Source of the DNA: Earliella scabrosa
Taxonomy: Eukaryota; Basidiomycota; Agaricomycetes; Polyporales; Polyporaceae
Assembly: GCA_022605405.1 (NCBI GenBank)
Contig: JABYQQ010000021.1
Location: 372,001-436,000, forward strand
Reading direction: 5' to 3'
Length of the DNA stretch: 64,000 bases
The notes under the pieces are model-generated. The model ran no database searches. It saw nothing but the letters and a program-made list of their open reading frames with translations, and was not told the DNA's origin. The first letter of the stretch is position 1, and the number at the start of each line of letters is the position of its first letter. The position numbers and the translations under genes were made by a program. Below, in pieces: positions 1 through 12,854 of the stretch.

Positions 1-1788
1 GAGGAACGACGAGCTCGAGATATAAGTACCCTGCCCTGTCGCGGGCGGTAGGTCACTACACATTCTTGTGGCGGGTCATCATGTACAGTACACACCTGCA
101 TTTTTACGGGCGGTGGTGGACAACATGGCAGATGCGATTTTGTGCACGGCTCCATCGCATGGCGGATATATCCTTGACATGTTAGCACGCCTGGCACCAT
201 AGAGCACCCACAACCCTCGGGCACTCACCTATGGCCGGGTGCCTCTCCATGGGGCATGGTGCCGTCAACAAGACACTTGCGCATGAAGGCAATTGACTGG
301 TACACTATCTTCGCATTCGCCATGCACCCCATGTCACTCGTGGTCAACTTGAATGAAACGCATCTGTGAATGAAGCGGTGTCGGACACCTATGTTTGGCT
401 CGGTGACGTGACGTCCATTCTGTCAGCTAGCGACCAAGGCTATCCTCCGTTCACCGAAGATACAACTGAGACGCCGTACTGCGCGCTGTTGAGACGGCGG
501 AATAGCTGCGGATAGTCAGCTGGCCAAGGGGGCATGCATGCATGAGCGACGTTGGTCATCATGACAGTGTTATGACTACGGAAGAGCAAGGTTCGGAACG
601 ATTGAACGGGAACAAACATCGACATACATGAGGGGAGGCTTTGGCCGGCAATGAGGTTGAAGAGCAGCTTCAACAAGTTCGTTTGGATAGTGTGATGACA
701 GGTGCACCTCGCATCGCATACACACAAGACGGTTGATTACTGACCGATCTCTACGACATAACGACACCGAGCATCCCGATTGACACCACTGCGAGCATCT
801 TGCTTCGATGCCCGGACGAACACATCCGCCAATTGACAACCTTCGAAGGCACGACTACGAACCAATCCTTGACCAATCATTGGCGGACCAAGGGCATGTC
901 GGACAAGATACACCCATTCCTTGATCGACGAGCAGTGGACAAGGCGCGGATGCGTATGTCGATCAGGTCGAAGAAGGGAAAGGAGCCGAGGGCCCCTGCA
1001 TAGTCGCCATCTCAGGTTGGTGTCGGGGGTGTACTGTGGCCGAACGTGACGGGCGAACTCGGATGGCTTCGGAGGGACGACGTTGGCAGCGAAGACGAGA
1101 GGCTACGAGAGGACGCTGGAGAAGAGGAGGGAGGAGAGGAAGGGTCGGGACGGAGGAGAGAGGAGGCGAGTTCTGTCGAGACCGCCGGAACATCCCGATC
1201 GCCTTGAAGCGCCCATTGACCTCTGCCTGCGATCGGGCCGGTCAGATCTCGCACTCGGTTCGCTGCAGAGAGCCCGTATAAGAGCCCCCGCCCGCCTTCC
1301 TTGCTCTCTTTGGCCCCCGCTCAACGTCCTTCGCTCTCGCACCTTCTCCCAGTCGCCGTCCGCATCGCGCTCCTCCGCTTCAGTGGCCGGCCATAAGCCA
1401 TTCTCCTGCAGAACGCTCCTCTCAAGCCGCCGGCTCTTTGACCGTAGATTGCCGAAAGCGGGGTACAAGGTCACACGAACGCCTCCCCACTTGAGCCTGA
1501 TTTTCCAGCTCGTCTTCCGTCCACATATACTTAGCGTCTGGTACGCCTCCACATTCCCCGCACCCTTCTCTCTCACCCTTACGCACCTGGTGCGTAACAT
1601 TCTCGTCCATCTAGCCCTCCCTAGCTCACGGCTCATCTCTGCTCGTTGATCGCGCCCCATCCTCCTACGCGAACCCTCCCACGTTCTCGTTTAATTGCGA
1701 CGCCATAAATACATTCCACCGGGCTCCCCGCTAGGCCGCCTCCTTTCCCTCTTCACCTCAAACTTTCTTGGTCCACGTACCTGTCACC
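1..1788. other. 5' intergenic region and likely promoter/5'UTR
   Basis: I see no supportable coding gene here; the open frames are short and do not join into exons with recognisable protein. From about 1280 onward the plus strand is strongly pyrimidine-rich with CT runs, as expected upstream of a fungal gene. A TATA-like CATAAATA lies at 1703-1710, about 80 bases before the ATG of the ubiquitin-fold gene, and another TATAAGA lies at 1277-1283. Which one is used cannot be decided from sequence. Confidence 0.4.
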
Positions 1789-2610
1789 ATGAGCGAGCCA
1801 AGACCTCCTTCACCATCCCACCCTACCAGTACGCAACCGTCCACGCAGTTACCGCCTCCAGCAGCGATTGAACATGCTCTCCACGCTCGCATCGATGCCT
1901 TTTCCCCCATCTGCCCCTCCGCGCGGACATCTTACACTCGTGTAGACTTCACCGGTGGTACCGGTGCCAACACACCCAGGCCGGACATCACAAGCGATGT
2001 CGACGATGGGCAGGAGCCTGATCACGCACAACAAGCACCGACCGAAGAACCCATACCCCAGACACCCCAGGTTTCTTTGACGTTTTTGCTCGTCTCTGGC
2101 CGTCGAAGGACCATGTCCTTTGAGCCTGAGACGACTGTCGGACGAGTGAAGGAACTCGTGTGGAACGCCTGGCCCAATGGTGAGTACTCGTGTCTCTTAC
2201 CATCCCACGGCTGTCTCCACCGTCTCTGTCTGCCAGTGTTGCTTCAATAGCGACGTGAGACTCTAATACATCGGATACAGATTGGCAGGACGAGCGCCCT
2301 CCAGCGCCGTCGTATCTCAGGATCCTATACCTTGGCAAGATCCTCCAAGACGATGACTCTCTTGACAGTACGTCACACTCGCAACCCCAATACTGCCAAT
2401 ACTGAGCTGGTCATAGAGCTATCATTCCCTACCCAGCTGTCGTCAGCGTCCCCATCCTCAACCATTGTCCACCTCTCCATCCGTGCATACGCTCCTCCAT
2501 CGGAGGACGTGCCGAAGAAGAAGAGGCGAAATACGGCACAAAGCGGCACTGCGGGAGATGCTGGAGACGAAGAGAGCGCGGGTTGCTGCTCATCATGCGT
2601 CATCTGCTAG
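1789..2610 (+). CDS. Membrane-anchored ubiquitin-fold protein (UBL3/MUB-like, Rad60-SLD_2 family)
   Basis: Three exons (1789-2179, 2281-2367, 2417-2610) give 223 aa. Residues 1-90 are Pro/Ser/Thr-rich and look disordered. Residues about 95-190 match the UBL3/MUB ubiquitin fold: a first strand with LTFLLVSG, the block W..DW..E..P..LR..Y.G..L, and a final strand VHLSI. A short basic linker KKKRR follows. The protein ends CCSSCVIC, a CaaX-type prenylation box (C-V-I-C) preceded by two Cys that could be palmitoylated. In the known family, prenylation replaces the di-Gly tail of ubiquitin; the protein sits at the plasma membrane, docks E2 enzymes (plants) and directs cargo to vesicles (animals). 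No di-Gly is present, so it should not be conjugated. The ATG at 1789 was chosen because no earlier in-frame ATG exists. Introns are 101 and 49 nt. Function is by family; the fold and CaaX box are read directly. Confidence 0.85.
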
Positions 2611-3564
2611 GCGTCCGCAGTGGTACGTGCCACTTCCTCCACTCTAGTGCTCCTACCAAGTCCATCCACTTCATTCATCAGAGCGTATGTACTCTCTCTG
2701 AACGGTCCACCTCTCTCCCCTTTGGATGGCCGTCTGCAGCGTCACCCCATACCTCCGACTGCGGCACGTCCTACCAGTCTCCAATGCCGCCCCGCTCACA
2801 CACTCTTCCCATGCCTCTCTCCCTTCCTGGGACGTCGCACCCCGGCCTTAGTCGAGTCCTCACCTCCCCCATGCATACTCACCTGTCACGACCCTGTACG
2901 CCCCATCACGCTCCCCATCGACCACTGCACCATTCACCAGCCTCACTTCCCCTCTGACAATGAAGCAGACGCGGGGAAGCACGTCCCGGTTATCAGCAAC
3001 CGTAACGCATGGAACACGCTGGACCTCGGCTTCCCGCGTGACACTTCGGTAAGACTAGCACCGCGAACGGTTGACACCCCCAGTCTACACGTTAGCTTCT
3101 CGCTACATCTAGCCAGAGAGCGTTCCCAGCCTAGCTAATGTCTACTATTGATCCTCCGCGTTCCCTGCAATCGGGTTCTGTCCCCCGCCTTCCCTCCTCC
3201 TTCCCTCCCCCTATCCACGTTTGTTTCCATCGTGCTAGTTGGATGGTGTAGGACGGTCGTCTTCGTCTCTTGTCGTCGCTCTGCTTGTTCGTTCTGTTGT
3301 GCTCCCATTCACATACTCACTTACTACCTAGGGCGTTTCGGGCGCGGCCGCCCCGCGTTCGGATGGTTCCCTGGACATACTGTCGTACACCCACTGTTCA
3401 TTTGTATAGTAGCCTCCTCTGCAAATCACCTTTATTAGCTGTGTTGATGTGCTTAGCTTAGTGGTCGAGTGATTGAAAAGAGTAAGGCAAAAGGAGCTTG
3501 ACCGCGAGGATACAAGAGCGATTGAACCAATTTCGGCAACAAAAGGATAGTTGGACCCCTCCAA
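2611..3564. other. 3'UTR and intergenic region
   Basis: Pyrimidine-rich plus strand continuing from the ubiquitin-fold gene. Plus-strand open frames (for example 2620-3138) are low-complexity Pro/Ser/His strings with no recognisable domain, so I treat this as 3'UTR and spacer. Confidence 0.4.
3541..3544 (-). terminator. Pol III terminator of upstream tRNA-Gln
   Basis: On the minus strand this reads TTTT, 20 bases after the 3' end of the tRNA at 3565-3644, which is a minimal RNA polymerase III stop. Confidence 0.45.
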
Positions 3565-3644
3565 GGCGCTACCAGGGCTCGAACCTGGGTTTTGGGAAGA
3601 TAGGCAATCAGAATCCCAAGTGATAACCACTACACTATAGCGCC
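3565..3644 (-). tRNA. tRNA-Gln(CTG), with 9-nt intron
   Basis: Read on the minus strand, the 7-bp acceptor stem GGCGCTA pairs with TAGCGCC. The D arm is GTGTAGTGGTTATCAC, typical of fungal tRNA-Gln. The anticodon stem TGGGA pairs with TCCCA around the loop TTCTGA..T, giving anticodon CTG with A37. The T arm is CCAGG TTCGAGC CCTGG. The gene is 80 nt; removing a 9-nt intron after position 37 leaves 71 nt. A near-identical copy lies at 26536-26614. A TCT (Arg) anticodon reading was considered, but it shifts the stem and puts G at 37. Confidence 0.93.
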
Positions 3645-3729
3645 ATCTCCTCCTTTGTGAGGCAAGCCAATATAGACGCAACAAGTCCGGCAAGACGTCA
3701 AGACTCCAGTCCACATTTCCCCTGTGCCC

Positions 3730-5610
3730 TCACTCTCTCAAAGTCGACCCCCCATCCGAGTCTCTGCTTGAACCCACAGTTGGCCCCTGCAAGTCTGCCT
3801 CGTCCCAATCCAGTTCACGACTCGGAGAAGCGGCCGGTCCGGGCGCAAACGCGAGCGTCGTGAGCTTGCTCTTCGCAGCGCCGTCTGGGTCCCACGCGTC
3901 CGAGCCTGCGACGTCCTTTGCGGCTTTGCGGAGATTCAGCAGGACGCGCGTGCAGAGCGCGCTGTGGACGACGCGCAGTGGCCTGGGTTTTCGACGTCGC
4001 CATGCGACAAACCAAGTCAGAGGTGGGGATCGTCAAACGGAATAAATGAAGAAGGGCGTACATTTGCATGACCGAAGCCAGCCCTTCCTTCGAGTCGGAA
4101 GACGATTCAGCCAGCTAGGATAGTATCCAGTGGACAACGGGCTCACTCACAGGTCCGAAGAGCATCACAAGCACGTTGACAATGGTAATACCTGCATGCG
4201 CGTTATCATAGGTCAGATGGACCGGGTGTGGTCCTCATCGACGGAGACGTACCCAGAAAGATAAAGTAGAAGTGTATCCCTAGGCAATGTCGAATGATGA
4301 ATTAAAAGGCTAGGCCAAGGATAGCACCGATCAGCAGCTCACCGTCACGATACATCGTTTGCACCAGGACGCTTTCCGTGGAACCAGAGTAGCAGCGATG
4401 CAGCGCGCGAGTCACCTGTCTCTCGAACCGCTTCGGGGACTCTGGTGAATAGTCATCCTCGGCGCTGTTGTTGAGGTACCGCCTGAGTATGGTGAGTGTA
4501 ATGATTCCTGCCAGTACCATCAGACGTCGCGCTGAGCCCACCATGAGCGCGCGAACTTAAACATACCCGTCTCCCCGATGATGAGGCAGGCGAATGCAGG
4601 CCATGCGTCCCGGTCCTGCGCGGACGGCACGCACCCCGTGACGCGCAAAACTTCCCTAGGGGGGTCTGCCAGACACAGTGGTTGAGAATGCAAGTGTCAC
4701 TGTCAGAGCTACACACGAGCGAGCGAAGAGGACTGACATTGTGTCCAGACCAGAAACTGCCGCACGCAGTAAAGCGCGAATGCCTGCGGGATGCGGCGGT
4801 CAGTGAGACCCGTTGGATCGCGAAGCCATCGGGATCACACCCACCGCGAACTCGAGGTACGAGCCGACCACTAGGACCTTGACGTATCTATTGGGCGACC
4901 ACAGTGCAATCGTCCTCGTTGCGAGCGTAGCTGGGGTGAGCACGTTGGTCAGACCGCGCTCGGAGGCAGAACTTGGGATCAACCTTCTGAGACCAAGGTG
5001 CCAATCAGGTAGGAATCTTTTATGAGTTAAGCGTTGTGATCGGGGTTCTGCATCTTAGGGCACGGGCACGTACACGCGAGAGCTTGAAACAGTCTTTCGC
5101 ACGTCTAGGGAAACATAGAGCGCGAATCAGTCAGCACGCCAGACCGTTGGCCCGCTCGTCCAGACGGACATCGTTTCCCATGACTAACCTGTGGGTCTTC
5201 TGTCCACAACACCACTGGGGAGTGCATTAGCTCGTCGTTCACTGTCAATGGGGCCAAACGTACTGGTTCCTGCCAAACATAATTCTGAAAGAACGGCGTA
5301 CTTGTTGATGAAGTACACCACTTTGTTGGGACTGAGGCCAGCGGACCATACGTGGGTGATCTGCGCGCGCCGTAGGTAGTCAGGTCCAGTCGGCCGCGAA
5401 GCTCCCAGCTTTCAGGGCAAAGTGTACCTCATCGGGAAGAGTGTGGAGAATCTCCAAGATCTAAGCACTCCGTTAAGTTTTTCGGTCGACAGTACATAGA
5501 TGCTACGTACCGCGAAAGTGAACGCCGCGACTATGAGCCACATTTGGTCTTGACATCAGCTTATACTGCTCGGTCTGAACAGGAAGCTCGGGTTGCTCAC
5601 CTCCAAAGTA
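3730..5610 (-). CDS. DUF6533-domain multi-pass membrane protein (15 exons resolved, first exon not)
   Basis: Exons resolved in minus order: 5601-5610, 5511-5548, 5428-5460, 5264-5360, 5189-5214, 5074-5104, 4984-5016, 4845-4930, 4738-4783, 4567-4665, 4343-4507, 4253-4279, 4151-4191, 4062-4114, 3730-3982, encoding 345 aa in one frame. The DUF6533 core is clear: TLPDE, then ITHVWSAGLSPNKVVYFINKY. Later family landmarks follow in order: SYLIGTLVSEATLATRTIALW, a second membrane segment after RYVKV, YRDGIHFYFIFLG, ITIVNVLVMLFGP and VVHSALCTRVLLNLR. The stop is at 3730-3732. About seven membrane helices are expected. The start is unresolved: a first exon ending in phase 0 must lie just upstream, perhaps using the ATG at 5760. 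DUF6533 proteins are abundant in Agaricomycetes and have no established function; a receptor-like role is only speculation. One intron (4115-4150) is only 36 nt. Confidence 0.75.
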
Positions 5611-5760
5611 CTGTAAGCTAATTGATCAGCTGAACAGTCATCGGGTGAGCTGAAGAGGTAGAATACGTTCCTTGGTTGTCTGGAAATAGCCGAGACTCTC
5701 AATGTCTATGATGTCGACAGCTCGAAAGTGTGATTCAATTGCAACAGCATTGGTGGACAT

Positions 5761-6863
5761 GGACATATGCACAATCATATGCACATCCAACAGGAAAGCT
5801 AAGGAACGTGCAGGAATGAAGGGACACCGTTGGAGGGACGGCGCAGAAGGCGAGACTATGCAACGGTCCCTTTTATCTTGCTCACCGCATGCGGCAGCAT
5901 TCCTCCATGTCACTGAAGCAGGGAACCCGTTGCTGACATTCTTCGGTAGATAGCCTGCAGATGATGCTGCGTAGGCGTGGATGAACGACCATGCGCTTAC
6001 TAGCCGCGGGCGAGTGCAGTCGACATGGTCGGGTTGGCAGTGGAATATGAGTTTGTCCGGTTGTAGACGACGAAGGTGCTTCTGCGGTTTGTCTTCCATA
6101 CATGCCTGATGTCTTGCTCACTGGCGGAATAAGGTTGTCAGGCTAGCCTGTTAACCAGACGGGATGAACGGAAGAATTCGGACATTCACGTATACGTAAA
6201 TGTCTAGTTGAGTGGCGCAGTCATGATGTTCCGAGCTGCAACGTCGTCAACGACATCCACAACTTTCCATCCACAACACACCCCGTCAGCATGACGGCCT
6301 CCGAGAATCCACGTTCGGCCGACTGTGCGACGGCAACCCTCCAAACAGAGCTATATCCATGCGCACGTTGTTGCTTCGTCAGGTAAGTCACGCTCTTGTC
6401 TTCACGAGTAGCTGATCAGCATCATACTGGGCACTGGGAAGTTTCCTATGCTCATAGCTACCGCAGAGATGATCAGGGAAACACCGTGCGTGGTCCGTCC
6501 GAAGACTCCGAACCTCGTCGAATCGGTGCAGCCTGTCCCGGTCAGCTCCCCAAAAATCCTACCAAACTCGGCCTGGTGCCGCGTCTCTATGCGCGTCGAA
6601 GTGTACGCGCCGAGAGAGCTTGAGAAGAAGAGGTGCAAGATGGAGGACCGTTGGGGGCCCGGGGCGGGGAGCGTGAGCGACCCGGGGGTTCGGGTCGCAC
6701 GAATCCGACGGCGATCGCGATAGCATCACAGGTGGTCAATGACGCCTGCCGCGGTCGCGACAGTATAAGATTCTTGCTCCGGGAGTTCTCCTTGCACACA
6801 ATCCATCCCCTTCTTGTCCACTCACCTCTGTTCTTATCTCTTGTATAACGCGTTACGACCACG
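5761..6863. other. Divergent intergenic region upstream of DUF6533 gene and phosphoglucose isomerase
   Basis: The missing first exon of the DUF6533 gene may extend into the left edge. I found no other supportable gene. A minus open frame at 6402-6638 has no recognisable domain and no good splice partners. The right part is the promoter of the isomerase gene. Confidence 0.35.
6764..6770 (+). promoter_or_regulatory. TATA box of glucose-6-phosphate isomerase
   Basis: TATAAGA lies 94 bases before the ATG at 6864, followed by a pyrimidine-rich stretch, the usual arrangement for a highly expressed basidiomycete gene. Confidence 0.55.
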
Positions 6864-9069
<2,206 letters not shown>

Positions 9070-9673
9070 GTGGGGATCGGCCGAGCGCGGTGGTAGGGGA
9101 GGGCGGCTCGGGGCCGGAGTCGATGATCGACAGGTATCCTACATACAGGAGTCAGGAACGCATGAAGCAGTGTATCGCTAAGTGTAACAATTCATCCGTG
9201 ATGCTCTTACTCAGGCAGTGCCTCCAGACGAGGTCTCGAGCCTCGAGGAGGTTATCTCTCACTAGATTACAACGCGCCGTCCCGGCCACGCCGTCTTATC
9301 TCTTCCTTTCTCAGCAGCCAAGATAGTTCCCCCGCACTTCCGGGAGCACTCGACGGTGAGACCCGCCAGTCCTCTGGACATACACAGTCTCTGAGACCCT
9401 CGTGCAGCTGTGCTGTGCACTTCCATGCCCACAGAATACCATTAGCCGTCGCGGATGTGGCGGGGCGAGTGTGTTCTGCGCAAAATGTGCGCAGGAGGAG
9501 GCTGCGGGGGTGGGCCCCCGCATGACCGCGTTTGGACGATATCTAAGCGCCGGATTAGACTACGCCAGTACCACGCATCAAAGTATCTGCGAGGCCCTCG
9601 GTCGTATATATACAGTCCATGAAGCGCACGCTCTGTGAACGCAGCCCGCGGCCCAGCACAAAACACCGACCCC
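9070..9673. other. Intergenic region
   Basis: 3'UTR of the isomerase gene followed by the promoter of the amine oxidase. No coding frame here can be supported. Confidence 0.45.
9605..9612 (+). promoter_or_regulatory. TATA box of copper amine oxidase
   Basis: TATATATA lies 62 bases before the chosen ATG at 9674. The only intervening ATG (9619) opens an unrelated frame, so the TATA position favours the 9674 start unless that upstream ATG acts as a small upstream ORF. Confidence 0.55.
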
Positions 9674-12600
9674 ATGGCGCCCGCTGGATACGAACCTCTC
9701 AAGAACGAGCCGGAGCTCGAGGGGCTTCTCGAGCCCGCCACCACCCCGCTGCGCACCTCGCGTACCTCGCGCTCCCGCCGACTCGTGTTCAGCGCCGTCG
9801 TCCTTCTCGGTGTAGTTGGCTGCGCTGCTTTCTACGCTTTCCCCTCGCGCAGTGCGCACTATGCGACCGAGCAGTACTCTGGCTCGCTCGGCGGCTCCGA
9901 TGACACCCTCCACCACTGCCCCTCTGGCCTCCCACCAGCCGCGAAGCCTCCTGCCAGCACGAACCCGTTCGCGTCTCTGACTGTTCCGGAAACCGTCGCG
10001 ATCGATGAGTGGGTGTCCTCGCCCGCGCGCAACCTCAACCTCACCATCGGCGACAAGGCCGGGATCTCGGACAACTTCATCTACCGCATCGAGGCGTACC
10101 GCCCGCCGAAGAAGGACACGGTCAAGTACCTCGACAACCCCGACACGACGAGCCCACCAGAGCGCTTTGCGCACGTCGTTATCCACCACGGCGCCGCGAG
10201 CGACCCGTACGTGCAGGACTACCTCGTGGGCCCGATCCCGGTCAGCGAGAAGACGACGATCCGCAAGCTCACTGAGATCTACCACCGCGACCCCATCCCG
10301 TACAACGCGCGCGGCTTCATGACCGGTGGCGAGCTTTCGCCTCTGCTCGTGAAGGTCATGCCGATCCTTGCTGAGGCGACAGAGGTGCGTCTCACGCCGG
10401 TGACTCACTGACGGGCGCGGTCTAATCTGCGATCGATAGGAACTCTTTGGGGCTTCGGTGCGCGGCCTGCCGAACGACACGATGGTGGCTGGCACGTCCG
10501 CGCCGTTCAGTTTCGATGGCTCCTTCCGCCGCGGATGGGTCTCATGGCGTCGCAACGTCGCCGGCCCGTGGCTGCACCCCGTCAACTTCTTCCAATACAT
10601 CGACTTCACCGGCACGGACCCCGAGCACTGGAAGGTTCTCAAGGTATGACTCTTCCTTTCCCTTCCCCTCCTGTCCTGTGGACGAACAGCCGGGTTGATC
10701 GATGCGCGCGCACCTTGCAGATCGTGTACAACCACCAGGTGTTCAACTCGGTCGACGAGTTCATGACCGCGTTCCGCAACGGCACGCTCAAGCGGCTGCC
10801 CGAGCGCCCCGACCAGGACCCGTCGCAGGGCGATTGGAGCACGCGCAAGCGCCCCCAGCCGTACGCGCCGCGCGACCTCGACCACCTCCCGGGACCGCGC
10901 CAGGTGTCGTTTGCGGGGCTGCGGTTCCGCGTGGACCGCGCGCTGCAGTACGTGAGCTGGATGGGGTGGGGGATGTACCTCGGCTTCGACCGCGACATGG
11001 GTTTGAGCTTGTGGGACTTGCGCTTCAAGGGCGATCGGATCATCTACGAGCTCGCGCCTCAGGAGGCTATCGCGCAGTACGGTATGTGTTTCAAACGAAA
11101 TTGTTGTGAGCGCATACTGAGTTTGATACAGCGGGTAACGACCCCATGCAGACTACGACTGCCTGGCTCGACAGGTACTTCGGCATGGTGAGCCTCTTCC
11201 ACTACCTCTTCAGGGAGCTGGTAATCATGATCTCGCGAATAGGGTACTGCTGTTCGCGACATGATCCCCGGCTACGACTGCCCACACGAGGCTGTCTACC
11301 TACCTGCGACGACGCACAACTTCGAGGGCAGTATCACCCGTGACCGCGCCATCTGTATCTTCGAGCACGACCCCGCTCGGCCGATCACCCGCCACACTGG
11401 CTACACGGACGGCGAGTTCGGTGCGACGCATGGCTACCAGCTCATCGTGCGCAGTATCTCGACTGTTGGAAAGTACGTCCCTGTTCCTCGTGGTGTGCTT
11501 GGAATGAGAGCTGACTTGCCGGATTTGCAGCTACGACTACCGTGCGTCTCAACGTACTCGCTGATAGCTCATGCTGATACGTTTGATAGTGTTCGACTAC
11601 ATCTTCCAGATCGATGGTACCATCGAGGTCCGTCTCTCTGCTTCCGGCTACTTGCAAGGTGGCTACTGGGAGCCTGCTCAAGCGGGCTACGGTACTGCCA
11701 TCCGCGAGACGACCATGGGCTCCCTTCACGATCACGTCATCAACTACAAGGTGCGCCTCGTCTCTCTCCGTCACCACGATGATATACTCATGTGCGCGTC
11801 ACATGTAGGTCGATCTCGACGTTGCAGGCGAAGACAACTCGCTGCTGTTCACGAGCACCGCGACTGAGGTCAGGACCCAGCCTTGGTTCGAGGACGACTG
11901 GGGCAAGGAGGTCATCCAGCAGAAGATTACGAAGACGTTCATCGAGAACGAGAACGACGCTCTTCTCAAGTACCCGCCCAACCTCCAGGGCGGTTACTCG
12001 ATCGTCAACAGGGAGGCGTTCAACCGCTGGGGAATTCCTCGTGGATATGCCATCCACCCTGGATACTCACCCGTTCACAACGTACGTCGTCTCCTGACCA
12101 TTGCCCGCGAACATCTCCCTCACGCCCATACCCCGCAGACCGTCGTCGGCTCCAAGCGTCTCCTGAACAACGCCAACTGGGCGCGCTACAACCTCGCGGT
12201 CTCGAAGCGCAAGGAGACCGAGCCCTCGTCCAGCTGTCAGTGGAACCTGCACCTGCCCGGCGCGCCGGTGATCGACTTCCACAACTTCTTCGACGGGGAG
12301 AACATCACCCAGACGGACCTCGTCGCGTGGGTGAACATCGGCATGCACCACATCCCGCAGGCCGAGGACGCGCCGAACACGCGCACGAACCTCGCCGCGT
12401 CGAGCTTCTTCCTCACGCCGCTCAACTACTTCGACTTTGACGTCTCGATGGACTCGCTCAACTCGATCATCCTCACCGCGCCCAAGAAGCCCGGCGAGCC
12501 GTGGGTGCACGACGACAACGGCGTCTCGCCCGCGAACTGCATCCCTGACGCGGTCCCGCCGTTCGAGTATATGGGCGTGAAGACGTTTGGATTGGACGGG

Positions 12601-12678
12601 AAGGAGGCGGCGCCGAAGACGGCGGAGGAGATGCGCAAGAGCGCGGAGCTCTTCCACCGGATCAAGGTCGAGCTGTGA
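9674..12678 (+). CDS. Membrane-anchored copper amine oxidase (primary-amine oxidase, TPQ type)
   Basis: Nine exons (9674-10384, 10440-10643, 10721-11081, 11132-11187, 11243-11472, 11531-11541, 11590-11750, 11809-12081, 12139-12678) give 848 aa. It oxidises primary amines to aldehydes with release of ammonia and hydrogen peroxide. The cofactor Tyr (to become topaquinone) is Tyr522 in VGNYDY; the catalytic base is Asp439 in AWLD; copper ligands are His571 and His573 in LHDHV, with a distal His in GMHHIPQ (residues 739-740). Residues about 37-57 form one hydrophobic segment after an RTSRTSRSRR basic stretch, so this is a type II membrane protein with the catalytic part outside the cytosol or in the lumen. 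Its N-terminal FPSR/Pro-rich region is a stalk. The Tyr522 codon lies in an 11-nt exon. All catalytic residues are present, so it is probably active. Confidence 0.95.
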
Positions 12679-12854
12679 GTGGACTGTTGCTCTGTTGTTC
12701 TCATGTTGGGCTTGGTGGGACACCATGTGGAGGGAAAATGCCGTCGCCGGTAGAACCAAGAAGTTTCGTTTCGTGCACGAGTATACGTAGCCATAATACA
12801 TCTTTTGCGTAGACAATACACACCACAATCTTTCCCAGTCTTTCCCCCTCTCAG

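Noticed and set aside
3565..3644. Reading the tRNA as Arg(TCT)
   Set aside because: It needs a shifted anticodon stem and G at position 37; the Gln(CTG) fold pairs fully and agrees with the second copy.
9578..10885. 435-codon minus frame
   Set aside because: Opposite the amine oxidase, ignores its splice sites and has no recognisable protein.
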